NCBI GenBank assembly: GCA_036661515.1
Contig: JAVWYO010000027.1
Span: forward strand, 1 to 26,803
DNA length: 26,803 nucleotides
Direction: 5' to 3'
Source: HGM05232 sp036661515
Lineage (GTDB): Bacteria; Bacteroidota; Bacteroidia; Bacteroidales; Muribaculaceae
The position numbers were made by a program, and so were the translations under genes. Below are positions 26,724 through 26,803 of the stretch, piece by piece. The stretch's first letter is position 1. Each line of letters begins with the position of its first letter. The notes beneath the pieces are model-generated. The model did not search any database and was not told where the DNA came from. It saw nothing but the letters and a program-made list of their open reading frames with translations.

Positions 26724-26803
26724 CCCAAACAACCCCCACCAAAGCCCATTCAAAAAACCATGCTTTAAAACATCTTTTTTTTGGACACTATACCACTGAA
26801 AAA

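Noticed and set aside
26529..26753. Minus-strand frame with repeated Gly-Thr-His units
   Set aside because: The repeats come directly from the GTGCGTAC DNA array, the frame runs through the terminator arm, and nothing else supports coding.

Overview
The window looks like a piece of a low-GC Bacteroidales chromosome, probably a draft or metagenome assembly. Several signs agree. Promoters carry the Bacteroidetes -7 element TAnnTTTG, and Shine-Dalgarno sequences are hardly visible. There are lipoproteins with short N-terminal signals, a TamL-type lipoprotein Omp85, a GxDLY-type SGNH hydrolase, and a secreted protein ending in a type IX secretion (T9SS) sorting domain. The T9SS domain argues against a typical gut Bacteroides. 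I cannot name the genus.

Layout. (1) 270-4646, minus: a very large hybrid sensor kinase (periplasmic solute-binding domain, one membrane span, about six PAS domains, kinase core, receiver). (2) 4758-4857: exactly 100 N, a scaffold gap, so the kinase contig and the rest are not proven to be adjacent. (3) 4911-6278, plus: a MATE efflux pump, convergent with a minus-strand pair, tamL (9313-6980) and a gph-like phosphatase (6967-6284). (4) 9601-12116, plus: a small helical protein of unknown function, a cyclophilin lipoprotein and an M16 zinc protease, probably one operon. (5) 12274-14169, plus: a DUF349-repeat protein with its own promoter and a strong terminator-like hairpin. (6) 14256-18364, plus: a tight run of a WbaP/WcaJ-like sugar-phosphate transferase, RecQ helicase and a sugar epimerase/dehydratase-like protein. 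The outer two fit initiation of a surface glycan; RecQ lies between them. (7) 18373-20013, minus: an ABC-F ATPase, divergent from (8) 20145-21906, plus: a GxDLY SGNH hydrolase and a DUF4840-like lipoprotein whose 3' end may be frameshifted. (9) 22090-23794, minus: a umuD-umuC pair (pol V-type translesion synthesis). (10) 24009-26465, plus: a secreted phosphodiester glycosidase (NAGPA-like) with Ig-like domains and a T9SS tail, closed by a terminator. (11) 26544-26803: non-coding DNA with a promoter-like element and repeats of GTGCGTACY, perhaps the leader of a gene beyond the window.

Most genes are ordinary envelope, repair and housekeeping functions. I found no CRISPR array, tRNA, rRNA, transposase or prophage. 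The points most worth a second look are the Asn at the catalytic-Lys position of the epimerase-like protein, the cysteine cluster in one PAS domain of the kinase, the possible frameshift at about 21900, the multidomain T9SS glycosidase, the repeat leader at the right edge, and an 11-base word shared in inverted orientation by the window start and the gap edge.
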